Source: Rhodocollybia butyracea (taxonomy: Eukaryota; Basidiomycota; Agaricomycetes; Agaricales; Omphalotaceae). Taken from it: a stretch of 64,000 nucleotides of DNA. The notes below the pieces were generated by a model. The model had not been told where the DNA came from. It made no database searches and saw nothing but the letters and a program-made list of their open reading frames with translations. Positions 49,440-60,461 of this stretch are shown here, piece after piece (position 1 is the stretch's first letter; the number at the start of each line of letters is the position of its first letter). The position numbers and the translations under genes are program-made. The stretch lies in the NCBI GenBank assembly GCA_015501585.1, contig JADNRY010000154.1:85752-149751 (forward strand), in the 5' to 3' direction.

Positions 49440-50560
49440 TTGTGTAAGAAGCAGACTTGGAGAGCATGAGGTCTATGAATCTTTCTGTGAACACTTGAGT
49501 ATTCAGATATTCATTGGTGGGACTCACAGCTTTGCCATTGTGTGCATGGTCTAGAAGAGGTTGAGCCAACACTTAGCGCACATAGAGATTGTACGGCCGT
49601 CACCCGTGCTTTATGGGTGTCTTTTATTGGACAAAGATAAATTGCATTTGTGCGGCTCAAGAACATCAAATATCCATTCATTATGACACTAGTGACTCAA
49701 TCCACAGTTTTGGTACTATAATCATGACAGAACTTTGTAGTTGTGCTATGATACAAGGTTCTGTCATGATCATGGCAAGGAATAAAAATTCAGATGTCAT
49801 ACTCAAGCAGATGATGTTCGAAAATTAGGTTCGTACAATTTGCCCCACTGTACGATGTGATCGAAATGGTACAGTACAACGATCATGACCGTGGCTGCAA
49901 AATAAAACTCTGTAACATGATTAGGATGGAGATTGGGCTATCTACCAAGTGATGCTTGCAAGTTGCCCATTGCCAGCAGCCAGAGTAATCACAGCTCGGG
50001 GAGCTCAAACCTACTCCAACTGTCACTACTTACTCAATTACAATTTTCCATCTTGATCATCGTACATTTACAAAGTTTTATCATGATAAAAGCTGTGGAT
50101 TCTATATGATCGTGATGCATAGTCCATTAAGGACACCCTATGATCAACCTATGATACATTGAATCCGACACGCTATCGGATTTAAATGAAAGCACCTAAG
50201 CTCCCCAGGCTCTAGTATAATCCCATTGGACCATATACCAGCGTCTTTATTGAACAAAAATAAATTGTTTTTGTACAGCCGATAAAAATGGAATGTCCAT
50301 CAGGTTCACACTGAATCCCTAGTTTTTGTACCCTGGTCATGCAATACAAACTCAAAACTCAAAATACTGTGATTGCTCACACGATAAAGACCGACAATGC
50401 CACCGGGGCAATGACCGGCCCGGCTGCTGCAGAGCATCAGGCTGTAGATACTAGTGGCACCGCAGGAAATCCATATTGAATTCACACCGAAAAAGAAGTA
50501 ATTACAAATAGAATTTCGATAAAATTTTCAGCCGTTATTATTTGGCGCTGGCGTAGTGTA
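49440..50560. other. Intergenic with diverged direct repeat
   Basis: No gene is recognised. A segment at about 49,615-49,720 (GTCTTTTATTGGACAAAGATAAATTG...) recurs in diverged form at about 50,243-50,340. Short inverted pairs such as ACAGAACTTTGTAG / CAAGGTTCTGTCATGATCATG (49,728-49,775) and TTTTATCATGATAAAA (50,077-50,092) suggest an old transposon remnant. Confidence 0.4.
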
Positions 50561-50562
50561 GA

Positions 50563-51101
50563 CACGGGGGGCATTTACCTTGGCATGTGAGTTGCATGTT
50601 AAACATCGTAATGCGCCTTTGTTCACTGATTGCCAGTGATTAAGGCGCTTATGATTTTCAAAGAAAGATTTGATATTTACAGTTGCCTGGCAATTTTTGG
50701 GTAGATGAGAGGCAGGTCAACTACATTTAGACCACAAAAAAGTGAGAAATTGAGTCAGAATTGAGTTTTTAAGATTATGCCCCGTTGCTGCCCCCCTCTG
50801 AGCCCTGAGGGTAGCTCCAGCCAAGCTGGGGCATGGGGGGCACTAGGTAGTAGCGGCCCACCACTAAGCATTATATACACCAGCTACCTACTTTTACATC
50901 CTCTAACTAGCGGCCTATTAACAGTATACTCTCAAAGTGCTGACTTCAGTGGCAATTCGGCAGAAGTTTTTGATCTCGGATCTGATCTTTGGTTCGGCGA
51001 TCCAAAAATTTACGTGGTTTGAGATGACCAAAAAATCCACATGCCAACTCACATGCCACAGAGGCATGTGAAGTTCACATGCCAAGGTAAATGCCCCAGT
51101 G
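50563..51101. mobile_element. Non-autonomous CACTA-like element (539 bp)
   Basis: Left end CACGGGGGGCATTTACCTTGG (50,563). The right end, inverted, reads CACTGGGGCATTTACCTTGG (51,101) and extends through GCATGTGA. It is flanked by the 3-bp duplication AGA (50,560-50,562 and 51,102-51,104). GCATGTGA motifs repeat inside the right end (51,020-51,085). There is no transposase. CAC termini with a 3-bp duplication assign it to CACTA/EnSpm, though it is not the same family as the two small MITEs. Confidence 0.75.
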
Positions 51102-51104
51102 AGA

Positions 51105-51420
51105 GCGGTCAGCAGGTGGGCTGCAAGAAGCTCGGTTCAAGTTGCACACTGATAAATTTTGTCGAGAAGGGTGAATGAGGACATGAAGCAAGGACATGAA
51201 GCAACGAGTGACCCTATCCTCTCCGAATAAAACCTAATAATACTTAAGAATACGTCTCTGGTCTGAAACGACGTGATATTTCTAGGAGGTGAGAAAGAAT
51301 AAGGGGAATTACATAGAGAGTAAGGATAATTCAAGTCTAAAGGACAAAGCGTAGTCCACCATATGAAATGAATATGTATATAACGATATAACGCAGATTA
51401 GAACTCGGAGAGCTGAAGCG
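51105..51420. other. Intergenic, nothing recognised
   Basis: No gene or element was identified. The array-unit remnant begins to be recognisable at about 51,420. Confidence 0.35.
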
Positions 51421-51986
51421 TGGTTCGTCTATCTAGCGGGAGTATCCAGTACCGGAAGCAGCTATCCCCCAAGCGCAAAGGGCCCAAAGTAATCAAGGAA
51501 GAACCCTAGCAGAGACTCTGAGAGACAGATAGGAGAAGAAGAGCATCCGACCAACGGATGGAGGACGTAGTTGCCAAGGCAGGCCTCACGCTTGATACTC
51601 AGTCAATCAACTGAGGTTTCGGGACTCGGCTGCGTCATCACTTTTTGAACCACACCACAACCATGCCCTCTCCTCAGCTCGTTACATTCAAAATCCCTGT
51701 CATTGACAATGAGCCAACAGCCTTCCGTAAATACTATCCTGTGGCGTTCAGATATCTTATCTATCCCAATCAGAAATCACACTTCGGGGATCTGCTGAGC
51801 ATAATGCGTAATGGAACAGGAGCTTCATTTCGAAGTGCCTTGTACATGTATCGTCAATAGAACTTAGCTGGTATGTTTTTGCTCGAAATATTATAGTTTT
51901 ATTGCGTCCATCAATACGCCGCTTTGCAGGTCTTGGAGCATGGAGCTAGACTCAGTGGAATTTCCGGAAGAAGCGCATGGCCCTGT
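51421..51986 (+). pseudogene. Scrap of the array unit: P5CDH N-terminus plus GDYGEID exon 3 fragment
   Basis: 51,421-51,860 parallels 2,270-2,720 of unit 1. It includes the P5CDH N-terminal exon at 51,663 (PQLVTFKIPVIDNEPTAF) and the downstream exon remnant ending MYRQ before a stop. It is followed directly at about 51,925-51,985 by exon 3 sequence of the GDYGEID gene (TTTCCGGAAGAAGCGCATGG), where the large inverted-repeat element begins. This juxtaposition does not occur in the full units and marks a deletion joint. Confidence 0.6.
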
Positions 51987-52175
51987 TATGCTGTTCAGAA
52001 GTGTGAATAAATACATAGTCAATTTCTCGCAAGTTGTTCATCAATTTCTCGCAAGTTCATTTTCTCACAAGTCCAATTTCTCCCAAGTTCAACTTTTCCC
52101 ACATTTTTCTCGCAAGTTGTTCTTCATTTTCTCGCAACTTCAAATTTTCACATACATTTTCTCACCAAAGCCTCT
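51987..52175 (+). repeat. Left terminal inverted repeat
   Basis: Terminal sequence followed by six or so variants of ATTTTCTCGCAAGTT. It pairs with 60,462-60,758 and is shorter because the right end has an expanded internal array. Confidence 0.75.
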
Positions 52176-52523
52176 GAAAGCCCGTAGTACTTATCTTTAC
52201 ACTTCAAGTAATTGATTAAACCAAGTAAACTAAACTAAAAGGCAACGAGCAACTGTCTAAACTGTCCAGTAAATATGCATAAGAAGTAGACTAGGGAAGG
52301 TTCAACGATTAATAGACTAGGTATGGATTGAAGCCGGGGGAAGGAGAAGCTGAAACGAGTGTATCTGAATGCAAAGATTGTGCAGGTAACTGCAGCTTCG
52401 TATGGTGAGTACAAAGCGGATATGAGTAGTGAAAATGAGCGAGATTGAACTGTTGAAAGTTCAGGAATCAGTGAACGCTGTCCAAGGCATGTTTGTAAGT
52501 TATAAGAAAGGCAAACGGAGCCC
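52176..52523. other. Element interior, nothing recognised
   Basis: No gene is seen between the left terminal repeat and the end of the first minus-strand gene. One open minus-strand stretch (52,235-52,540) overlaps that gene's end and is not supported by any motif. Confidence 0.35.
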
Positions 52524-54265
52524 TCAAAAATTGAAGTCAATGGGTTTCGTCCCCCAAGTTGTGTACTGGTGGCTATACACCTTGTAATCTGGACTCCAAT
52601 GGTCAGATCCTGGTGAAGGCGCTGCTTCTGGAGTCATAGGACGGCTAGCGGCACCATCGTTCTTATCACTGGAGCCACCATCTGAGCCAGCAGCATCATC
52701 TGTGGCCCCACTTGTGCCGGGAGCATCAACGGGCTCTATATACGAAAGACAAATTATGACGATGGCTTGCCTGAACTAAGAGAGCATACTGACCTAATGT
52801 ATCATCTTCGTTGTCAGAGTCAACGGTTAGATCCAAGGTTTCTGTGAATAAAAAAACCAATGAGACATTGAAAACAACCGCCCCCGTTGGCTACGAAACT
52901 CACCAAGGATGACTTTTTGCTTCTTGCGTGGATGAATCGGTGATGGATCGGGCGAGCTTGTCAAATGTGTTACCACTTCCTCTTCAGAGCCAGATGACTC
53001 TATGCGAGCACATTTTCGACTGTTTCCGAACACTTCTGCGAGGCACAGGAGGGCTAGTTCCCCTTTCTGAGGGATCATCTCTGCCGCTGTCATCGGATGC
53101 TGTGTAAGGATATCGTCCCAGCCATCTACTTCAATGATTTCGTGTCCGTTCTTGTCTACAGCGTCCTCTGCCAATGCCTTGAGGTCTTTAGGATTAATCG
53201 CTGTACGTGAATGCTGCGTTTATGGTTCAGTGAACAGACTAAAGTCGTTGTAATGATCGACTTACTAAACACCAATACAGATCCTCGCCACCCTGCAGTG
53301 GGTCTCCGAGAATATTGCCAAGCAGCGTCACCGTTAGGAATAGTAAGGCCGGTTAGTTGAATACAGCGGTCTTGGTGTGTGCATAAAAGAACAGAGGGTC
53401 GTCCTCTCAAATCATTTTTCTCCTTCTTCCATCAAGAGCTGAATCGCTGGAAGCTCCTCTATGAGTTTCTCGAGCACTGTTTCCTTGTCCCACACCATAT
53501 CAAAACTCAATCCCAGTGGTAGAGTTGATCACTGCAAGACCTTGATTCTGATACGCCCGGAGAGAAAACCAAGGTAAGGATGTGTGTGCCGTTGACTTTC
53601 TTTGGGAGAGCAAAGTAGCGACTTCCCAGCTGGACAGCATGGGCCGCAGCGGCATCTTCGTTATCCTACAACATAAGAGCAAGAGGTGAGAATTTTGTTT
53701 GTGAAACCATATAATACACATACAACAGCGATAATGCCTTCAGGTAAGCAAAGGATTGATTCCACCAAGAAGGTAGTACTTTGAGCCTTCTACGAGAATA
53801 AGCAATTGGCCGTATGAAAAAACACTTATGAAAGACTTACTGCCTTTCCTTTGCCCTTTTTAGAACCAGAGACAGTCTTCCCCCTACCATCTTGGATGGC
53901 TTCTGCTTGGGACGAAGTCCGCGTGACGTTTCTGCCTGAGCTGTAGCATACTCGTCATCACTGTCTGGGATAGTTTCAGGCTTCACAAGCAGCTTGTTGG
54001 TGGTCAAGCTGTTAATGAGAGCATCGGCGTCCTTGTCTTCAGTAAACTTTCGAAGCTTATTCATAGTCAAATGTGAGTTTAAAACCTCTGAGTCGGTACT
54101 TTCGTCCTTAGCGTCGTCGCTGGGAGGAGCAAGTGGACCACGGCCACGATGGCCTTTGCGCCCTGTGGAGTTCCGTGGTTTGGGGCTGTTCTTGTGATAA
54201 GCACTACTGGTTGTTTTTGTGGAGAGCTGTTTTCTCCGATTTTTTAAAGGGCCGCCTGTGCCCAT
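52524..54265 (-). pseudogene. Serine/acidic-rich, presumably nuclear protein of the large element (decayed)
   Basis: ATG at 54,263-54,265 and stop at 52,524-52,526, with several short introns. Readable parts in order: MGTGGPLKNRRKQL, a basic and serine-rich N-terminus to about 53,850; AQSTTFLVESILCLPEG (about 53,740-53,790); DNEDAAAAHAVQLGSRYFAL (about 53,600-53,665); VWDKETVLEKLIEELPAIQ (about 53,440-53,500); GWRGSVLVF (about 53,262-53,290) spliced to INPKDLKALAEDAV; a KKQKVIL basic tail; and SPGSDHWSPDYKVYSHQY at the C-terminus. Splice junctions at 52,740, 52,794-52,841 and 52,902 keep frame. Frame breaks occur near 53,425 (A-run), 53,510 and 53,880. Function is unknown; low complexity and basic patches suggest a nuclear protein. 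Confidence 0.55.
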
Positions 54266-54438
54266 GTTAAGTCAAGAAATGAAAGAAAGGAAATGTGTGA
54301 TGGCTGGGATTTGTTAAATTGAACCTTTAGACCTGGAGTCCAGATCATAAACCTTTTCGAGCTCACAGAGCTGAATGAGGTTAATTCACCAATTATACTT
54401 ATAGCTATTTCTAATTACAAAGTACAAGTACGAACTAA

Positions 54439-56340
54439 CTAGTTACCCTTCCAGTTACCTGCTTGAATATCAGCCCATTTTGAGAACTTACGCAGTCCGC
54501 TCTCCCACCTCTCTCGTCGCTCAGCGTTGCGTTTCGAGCGTTGAGATGCAGTAGCATGACCTTGAAACGAATGTCGCTTCGAAAGCCGTTCTCGACCCAG
54601 CGGAAAAGTCCTGCAGATATATTGAACAAAGGAGTAACGCTCCTCGCCAGGAGCAACGGGGACATTGGAGTGCACAAGGAGAGCTGAAGGGATAAGGATG
54701 GTTGAGCCTGGCGGGAACCTGATGTAAAGCCCAAGGTCCCAGAGTATAAGATGCCCTCCCCGCGTGTAGTCAAACTTGCCCAAGGCTGTGATGGAGCACC
54801 AGCCAAAGCAAAGGTTTGCAGCGTCGACTGAGGGAAGGTGATGGATTGGGGGCCAAAATTGATTGTGCATGCTGCCCATGCGTTGTTTCGAAACAGACGA
54901 CGGAGGTTTGGATTCCACTCAAAGAGCTTATCCAGATTAGCCGTGCAGTAGATATAGCACGATATGCGTAAGCCATGAAAAGGGCTAGTGTTTACATCAG
55001 GGTTTTGCCAAAAATTGAAGGCTAACACTCACAGTTGGCAAAGCCAGATATCCGTGCAAAAGCAGTTGAGGCTGAGGAGGGCAGACATGATGCCGAACGC
55101 TGCTGCGTTTGTTTGCTTCAAATTTCCTGGCTCCTAGGGAAGGAGTTAGCCAAGAACGATCTGTGAAGAGCGAAGGCTTACCTGCGGTCCTCCCCCAAAA
55201 CTCACGCCGAAGGCAACGGCGGGACAGTCAGCATGGCGGTGGTTTGTTTGCTTTTTGCTGAACGTCAGATCCTTGCGAGCTTCCCGAATGGCTTCGGTGG
55301 CCGGCTCGTTGACTGTCTCCAGCCAGTTGGTGTCTTGCGGGTTGCCGCCAACAACCCCGGTAACAACACCGTCGGAATCAGAAGCGCGTATGTTTGTCTA
55401 AACGGAGGCTGATGAGATGTAATAACAATATAAGCTGAAGAAACACGCACCCAGATTCCGCAACAATTCAACCAGTCCTTGCGCCTCAAGCTCTGCAGCC
55501 GAGCTATGAACACGGTCAAGCTCCTGCTTTTTTCCCGTGTAGCCGCCTGAGCCGATCTGAGCCTCCTCCATCAGAGAAAAGCCCTCCAGTGTGATGACGC
55601 TGAGGACAGCATGCATTGCTGAGCATGCTCAGAGACCTCCCGTTGTCTATCCCCAGCCTTTTCAGCACGAAGAAGCTTCCTTTCTCGCGATTTTTGGAAT
55701 CCTTGGCCACGTTCTTCTCCTTCTTGGTGCGATGAGGGCCAATCTCGCCGCGTAAGCCAGCCGAAGAGGCTGGAACGAAAGACGGAGGCTTGGGAATGAG
55801 GTCAAGGAGGGAGCGGTACGGCGAGGTGTTACCCACGGCAGGATTCACATGAGCGAGCGGGCCATGAGCTGAGAAGCGCGTCTGCCGTTGGCTTGGGAAG
55901 TGGATTGGGGCTGAGGAGGTTTTCCGACTGGAGGCTGGGCAGGCTGTCGACTTCCGGGTTGTCCTGGAGATCGTGGACTTTCGGCCGCTTCCTGCGCACG
56001 TATCTGCTCCGAAAGTCGTTCTGTAAGCCTGAACGGCCTCCTGGTGTGTACAGGCTCCATAGCCTGAGCTTTGAGTCCTCGATGCCCCAAGGCGAGTATT
56101 CCGTCCAGTTCGTGTCCCTAAGAAGCATCGTCAGAATGTTGCGCAGCTAATAGGATACACGTAGATGTTCTCCTGGTGTTGAGCGAAAAGCTCGATGCCC
56201 AAACGCAAAAGGCTGCCAAACAGTTTGGCTCCAAAGTAGGACCCTTTCCTGCCAGCGCCACCCGTTGCATCTGGGAACATATAACGAGCATACAGACACA
56301 CAGGAAAGAAAAGAACAGAGAGATAAAAAAACCATGCTTA
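54439..56340 (-). pseudogene. TET/JBP-like 2-oxoglutarate/Fe(II) dioxygenase of the large element (decayed)
   Basis: The family oxidises 5-methylcytosine or thymine in DNA using Fe(II) and 2-oxoglutarate. Readable blocks in order on the minus strand: TNWTEYSPWGIEDSKLRLW (about 56,060-56,120), LLDLIPKPPSFVPASSAGLR (about 55,750-55,810), HAVLSVITLEGFSLMEEAQI (about 55,555-55,615), GGYTGKKQELDRVHSSAAEL, an exon at about 55,185-55,395 with LDL-free ATEAIREARKDLTFSKKQTN and AVAFGVSFGGGPQ, NPNLRRLFRNNAWAACTINF (about 54,860-54,920), VDAANLCFGWCSITALGKFD, GGHLILWDL, RFPPGSTILIPSALLVHSN and a terminal GLFRWVENGFRSD. The Fe-binding HxD region is broken: one base appears missing just before VDAAN (about 54,828). 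More frame changes occur near 55,035, 54,960, 54,620 and 54,570. It lies between the serine-rich gene and the integrase, all co-oriented. Confidence 0.7.
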
Positions 56341-56937
56341 CCCATGAGAAGAAAAGGAGGCCGTGTTGTGGTTGTAGTTGAAGGTTGAAGAGAAACAGTC
56401 AACGTGATTGCCTGTAGCGCCCGATGTCACCTGATGTGACAGCGCATGCACTCAGAACGAGAACAGCGACACAATCGCCTTATCATGACTGGCTCGGCCG
56501 CCCCACCTTTTTATAAACATTGGAGAGCAACCGTTGAAGGTTGTGCTAAATAACTTTCACTGAAGATCTAGCCATCTAACTTTTTCACTGCCATATTAAC
56601 TAGAAAATGATGTTAGTAAAGTAGGTACATAGAATATTTGCATTCAGAAGTTTGGCCACTGCAAGAATAAGTACTCAAACTTAAAAAAGAAATGAAGAAA
56701 TAACTATTGAAGTAGAAAAACTACTTACTGTGCACAGAGGCTTCATTAATGCCTTTGTCTCAATACAATACCAAGGCCGCCTCAGCTTGGGTTCAAACCA
56801 ACGGCTTTCAACGAATGGCATCGGCGTAAGATTGCATAACGACGGTCAGTAACCTCCAATCCCTCGGTACAATTGAGAGCTTTGCAGAAAAGCTCAGGTG
56901 TGTTGGCAGTCTCACAGACGAGAGCGGAAAGCAGGTA
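56341..56937. other. Element interior between dioxygenase and integrase genes
   Basis: This contains the probable promoter side of the minus-strand dioxygenase (TATA-like TTTATAAACATTGG at 56,510-56,523 on the forward strand) and the 3' flank of the integrase. No further gene is recognised. Confidence 0.35.
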
Positions 56938-58950
56938 TATTCAACAACCAAACTACTGAGACAGACATCCTCAGCTGGTCCATTAAATAAAGTCCCTGCA
57001 CCCATCGAACAGAACGAGGCCTCCACACAGAGTCCGGTAGCGCAATCTCGAGCCTCTTGCCACCTTTTCGACCAGACCGTATGGCACCAACGGCGGGATA
57101 TCGTTGCTGTCCCACTCGGAATGATGAATGCCAAAGCCTAAAGGAATCTGCCCGCTTTCATTGAGGCGAGCCAAAGCTACTTCAAATAAACGGCGCGTCC
57201 GGTCATTTTGGAAAGGGTGTTGTGTTTGGGAGCCTCTATAATGTCCTCGTTGAACTCGTTTTCATCCTCTCCCTCTACCATGTTTATCAGGTCCTCCAAC
57301 CTGTTGCCTTCAACCCCCTCGAGCTATCCTCATCTCTGATTCCAAGCCATTTGCTACTCTCATCCTCACTGTCAATGCCCATCCATTCAGACCCGTCGTC
57401 TGTTCCAACTGACTCACTCTCAGATTGTTCCTCCTCCAGGGATGACCTGCGCCAGTTTGATGGGCATGTCTTTGCGCTGGCTTCCCATGAACTCCGTAAA
57501 AGTCTCAAAAGACTAGGGTCAATTCCAGGACAATCCTCGTATGCTCCGTGATCCAGCTGACCAGAAAAGAGCAGGTCCTAGGGAAAGATGTTTCGTTGAG
57601 TCTTACTAACAGTTACAAATAGAAACAACCTACATTAGGGCTTCTATCATGGCCTTCCCCTGAGATAGGATGTGCATTCCAATTCTCAGCAAACTCTTCA
57701 CAGTCTTGTTAATCAGATCAAGGAAAAGAAAATGTAAAAGCCAAAGATGAAACGTGCTCTTTCGGTCAAGCCCGTGGAGTTCTTCAAGTCAAAAAAGAAT
57801 GCCCGCCAGGCACGAGCAAATTGAGAACCAACTTCGACCCACAACCGCCTCTATTCGAGTGTTGTGTGTGAAGAGCCCCAAATAAAGCTGGCTCGGTTTC
57901 ATCCCGTTTAATGATGAGAAGGATTGACACTAACTTGTTTTCCCAGCCACGATCTCCTTGAACACGGGACGGCATCCCATATTTCCTGACAGCAGCAAGA
58001 AACATGTGCAAAACCGTGGAAGGACGGTTGTTCGTATTAGCACGGAGCCCAGTAATCTACGTACGCTGTGTTAAAAATATGTCAAAAAGAAGCAAACAAA
58101 CACCTACAGTTCGGGAATACCCATCCACACACCCATGAATGACAATGCCCCAAAGAATTAGCTTGTGGTTTCCATCAATGTGCCAGAGATAATGTGGCCT
58201 GGATACGCTGTATGGATTCCGGATAATTTTATTTTTCTTTCGTCGACAAAGTGACCGTCCAACCTTATCGACACGGTCAAGTGACTCGGTGATTCGACGC
58301 TTCTGAAGCCTGAGACCTTTGCGGCGAAGGTAGCTGTTAAGTAGCGTATGCTACTGGGTTTTTTTCCTTGGTAGTTCTTCACCAGTTCATCAAGGTCATT
58401 GTTCGTGATTGTTGAGAAACGATGGTGAATATTATGCTCCTTAAGCCGTGCTTCAAGAGTCTGGCGATGTACCTTCAGTTTCCTTGCCAGCTCTGCAACT
58501 TTGATACGAGCTTAGGATCCATAGCAGATTAAGGAATTCCGGGTCAATGGACTTCTTTGGCCGACCACGCTTTCCGGTTTGTTGGGATAAGACAGGATTG
58601 ACACTAGAGATTACACGCGTAGATTCCCTGTGATCATGCAATAGTATTTGTAACTAGAAACAAGGTTGAATACAGAGGTCGTACCTGTCGCCAGTAGCTG
58701 CCTTTGCTTGATCCAATTCAACCAGTATATGTGCAAAATGGTCAGACACGTCATAAATCCATTGTAGCGGTATCTCTTCATCATGAGCTGCCTCTTCAAT
58801 CTCCAAAAGCAACGGTATTGCTTCTTCGAGTATTGAATTTTGGTGCTGTTTTGCCTGATGTAGATTATAGTTGCCTGAGGCAAGAAGTGCAACCGGTCTT
58901 CGATACAACTCTCGCAGAAGAGAGTTGGCTTCATATACTTTGATGACCAT
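56938..58950 (-). pseudogene. rve-type (DDE) integrase/transposase of the large element (decayed)
   Basis: ATG at 58,948-58,950 opens MVIKVYEANSLLRELYRRPV, and exon 1 splices at about 58,682 to ESTRVISSVNPVL...GKRGRPKKSIDPEFLN. Then follow a helix-turn-helix-like region (RIKVAELARKLKVHRQTLEA), [19 protein letters not shown] and the integrase core. First Asp lies in [19 protein letters not shown] (codon 58,174-58,176), second Asp in GDRGWEN (codon 57,952-57,954; the usual GDRGGEN has lost one Gly) and a Glu in NTRIE. The C-terminal block RLFEVALARLNESGQIPLGF and LPDSVWRPRSVRWVQGL reaches about 56,990. Frame breaks and a TAA occur near 58,515, 58,310, 57,895, 57,850 and 57,090. It is the likely former mobility enzyme of the element. 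Confidence 0.7.
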
Positions 58951-59135
58951 GGTTAGCTCGTCGAGGAAGTGAGGGTAGAGACATTCAGATCTTTAGAACA
59001 TGGAGGTAAGGAATAAATATTATGTAAAACAAATAGGTTGGGAATTTCGCTTATCATCCATCTATCGTTCCTCTTAATATTTCCTATCTGTTCAAATCTC
59101 TATGATCTTCCTGTTCACTAGGCAGTTTTGAAGAG
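58951..59135. promoter_or_regulatory. Divergent spacer between integrase and BTB gene
   Basis: Short AT-rich intergenic stretch separating the minus-strand integrase start from the plus-strand BTB gene, so promoters for both must lie here or in adjacent exons. No specific box was identified. Confidence 0.3.
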
Positions 59136-60200
59136 CTTAATGCTCACTTAAAGCATCAGAACAAGAGTGGAACCTCGTTCCTGAGTTCTGCAAAGATGCT
59201 GCTGTAGTCCTTATATGAGTAGGTTAAGTTCTTTCAAGCATGGATTGAACGTTCTAACATTGATATTTCAAGTCAGAGGATAATCAGGTCTTCAGGATTA
59301 ATTACAAAACACTCACAGCCCTGGCAGTGGGGCTAAAGGAAATCCTCAAGCTTCCTGACCCTACAAATGGGCTTCTAGGGACGGAAGTTAACCCGATTCT
59401 TCTGCCAGGAAAGCCTTCTGAGATTGTTCTTTTCCTTAAATGGTGCCAACACCCGTGAGTATCCTGCATTTGATTTAATAATACTCTGTCTTCATCGAAA
59501 TACTGTACCACTGGATGCCCTTGGACTTGACAGAGTCGGAGCTGTTGAGCTTGTATCTGTTTGCAGACCAATGGATTTGTGAAACCTGCTACGGATTGGG
59601 CTCTTCAGCGAATCGAGGGCCTTGGGTTGGGAGCTTCCAGAATGCTTGGCCTTGCCATTACGCTTGGGGTACGCCAATGGGTTGAGCCGGCACTTCAACA
59701 ACTCTTCTATATCCAGATGTATTCATTGTCAACTTCGGAAAGGGACGAGATTGGATCCGATGCCTTTGCAGTGATCTCTAATGCACAACTCTTACTCTCA
59801 GACCAATCTCTAATGCACAACTCTTACTCTCAGACCAATGTATGTCTCGTGCCGGTATGCCCACCCCCTATGGCCAACGTTGGGTTTGGCATGAAAGGGT
59901 GCAGATACTATGGTATTTTACATGAGAAATCAAGATGTGCTCGGGCCTGGGACCATGGGTGGAAAGAGATAGGTTTGAGATTCATCCACCCAGAAGAACC
60001 GGTCCACCTTTCACAGGCCATGTGGTATATTCAAGGCCATCCATTCAACGGGGTGTCAGAGGAATGCAGGATTGCCACTATCGAAAGTCTTCCGCCATTT
60101 TTCGAAATCGAAACGCAGATCTATCAGCGTGCAGTCAAGAGATTGGTGAACTTATCCGCATGTCCCCTTATTCAGTATAAATCTCAAACAGGTGCTTCCA
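59136..60200 (+). pseudogene. BTB-domain protein of the large element (decayed)
   Basis: Readable pieces: SEQEWNLVPEFCKDAAVVLI (about 59,154-59,213), an intron ending caag at about 59,271, SEDNQVFRINYKTLTALAVG and LKLPDPTNGLLGTEVNPILL (about 59,272-59,395), PSEIVLFLKWCQHP, a further exon with LTESELLSLYLFADQWICE (about 59,530-59,585), then TDWALQRIEGLGLGASRML and an acidic C-terminal part ending around IATIESLPPFFEIE (about 60,075-60,115). This matches the BTB/POZ-like proteins common in Agaricomycetes, which mediate protein dimerisation and ubiquitin-ligase or chromatin contacts. Damage includes a stop at the first splice junction and a 32-bp tandem duplication (59,772-59,835) that shifts frame. 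Confidence 0.6.
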
Positions 60201-60461
60201 ACTCTGACCACTGCATACGTGAAGGTGTTCTCTGTCTTCCCTCCCCATCCTTCCTTCCTAGCCTTAAATGTGTACACACTGCTTCATCACTCTTTAATAC
60301 TCCCTTTGCATCTATTGGACGTATCTACTACATAACCTAATACTCTTTCACTACTCCCTAATACCCACTCTCTTTTACAGTCATTAGATCTATCTAACTG
60401 CTTGATACATATAATGGCCATAAATTGAAGTCTTCAATGTGCATGTAGAAACATCATGTAT
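60201..60461. other. Element interior right of the BTB remnant
   Basis: No gene is recognised. CT-rich sequence with repeated ACTCCCT/ACTACTCCCTAATAC motifs (60,290-60,370). Confidence 0.35.
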
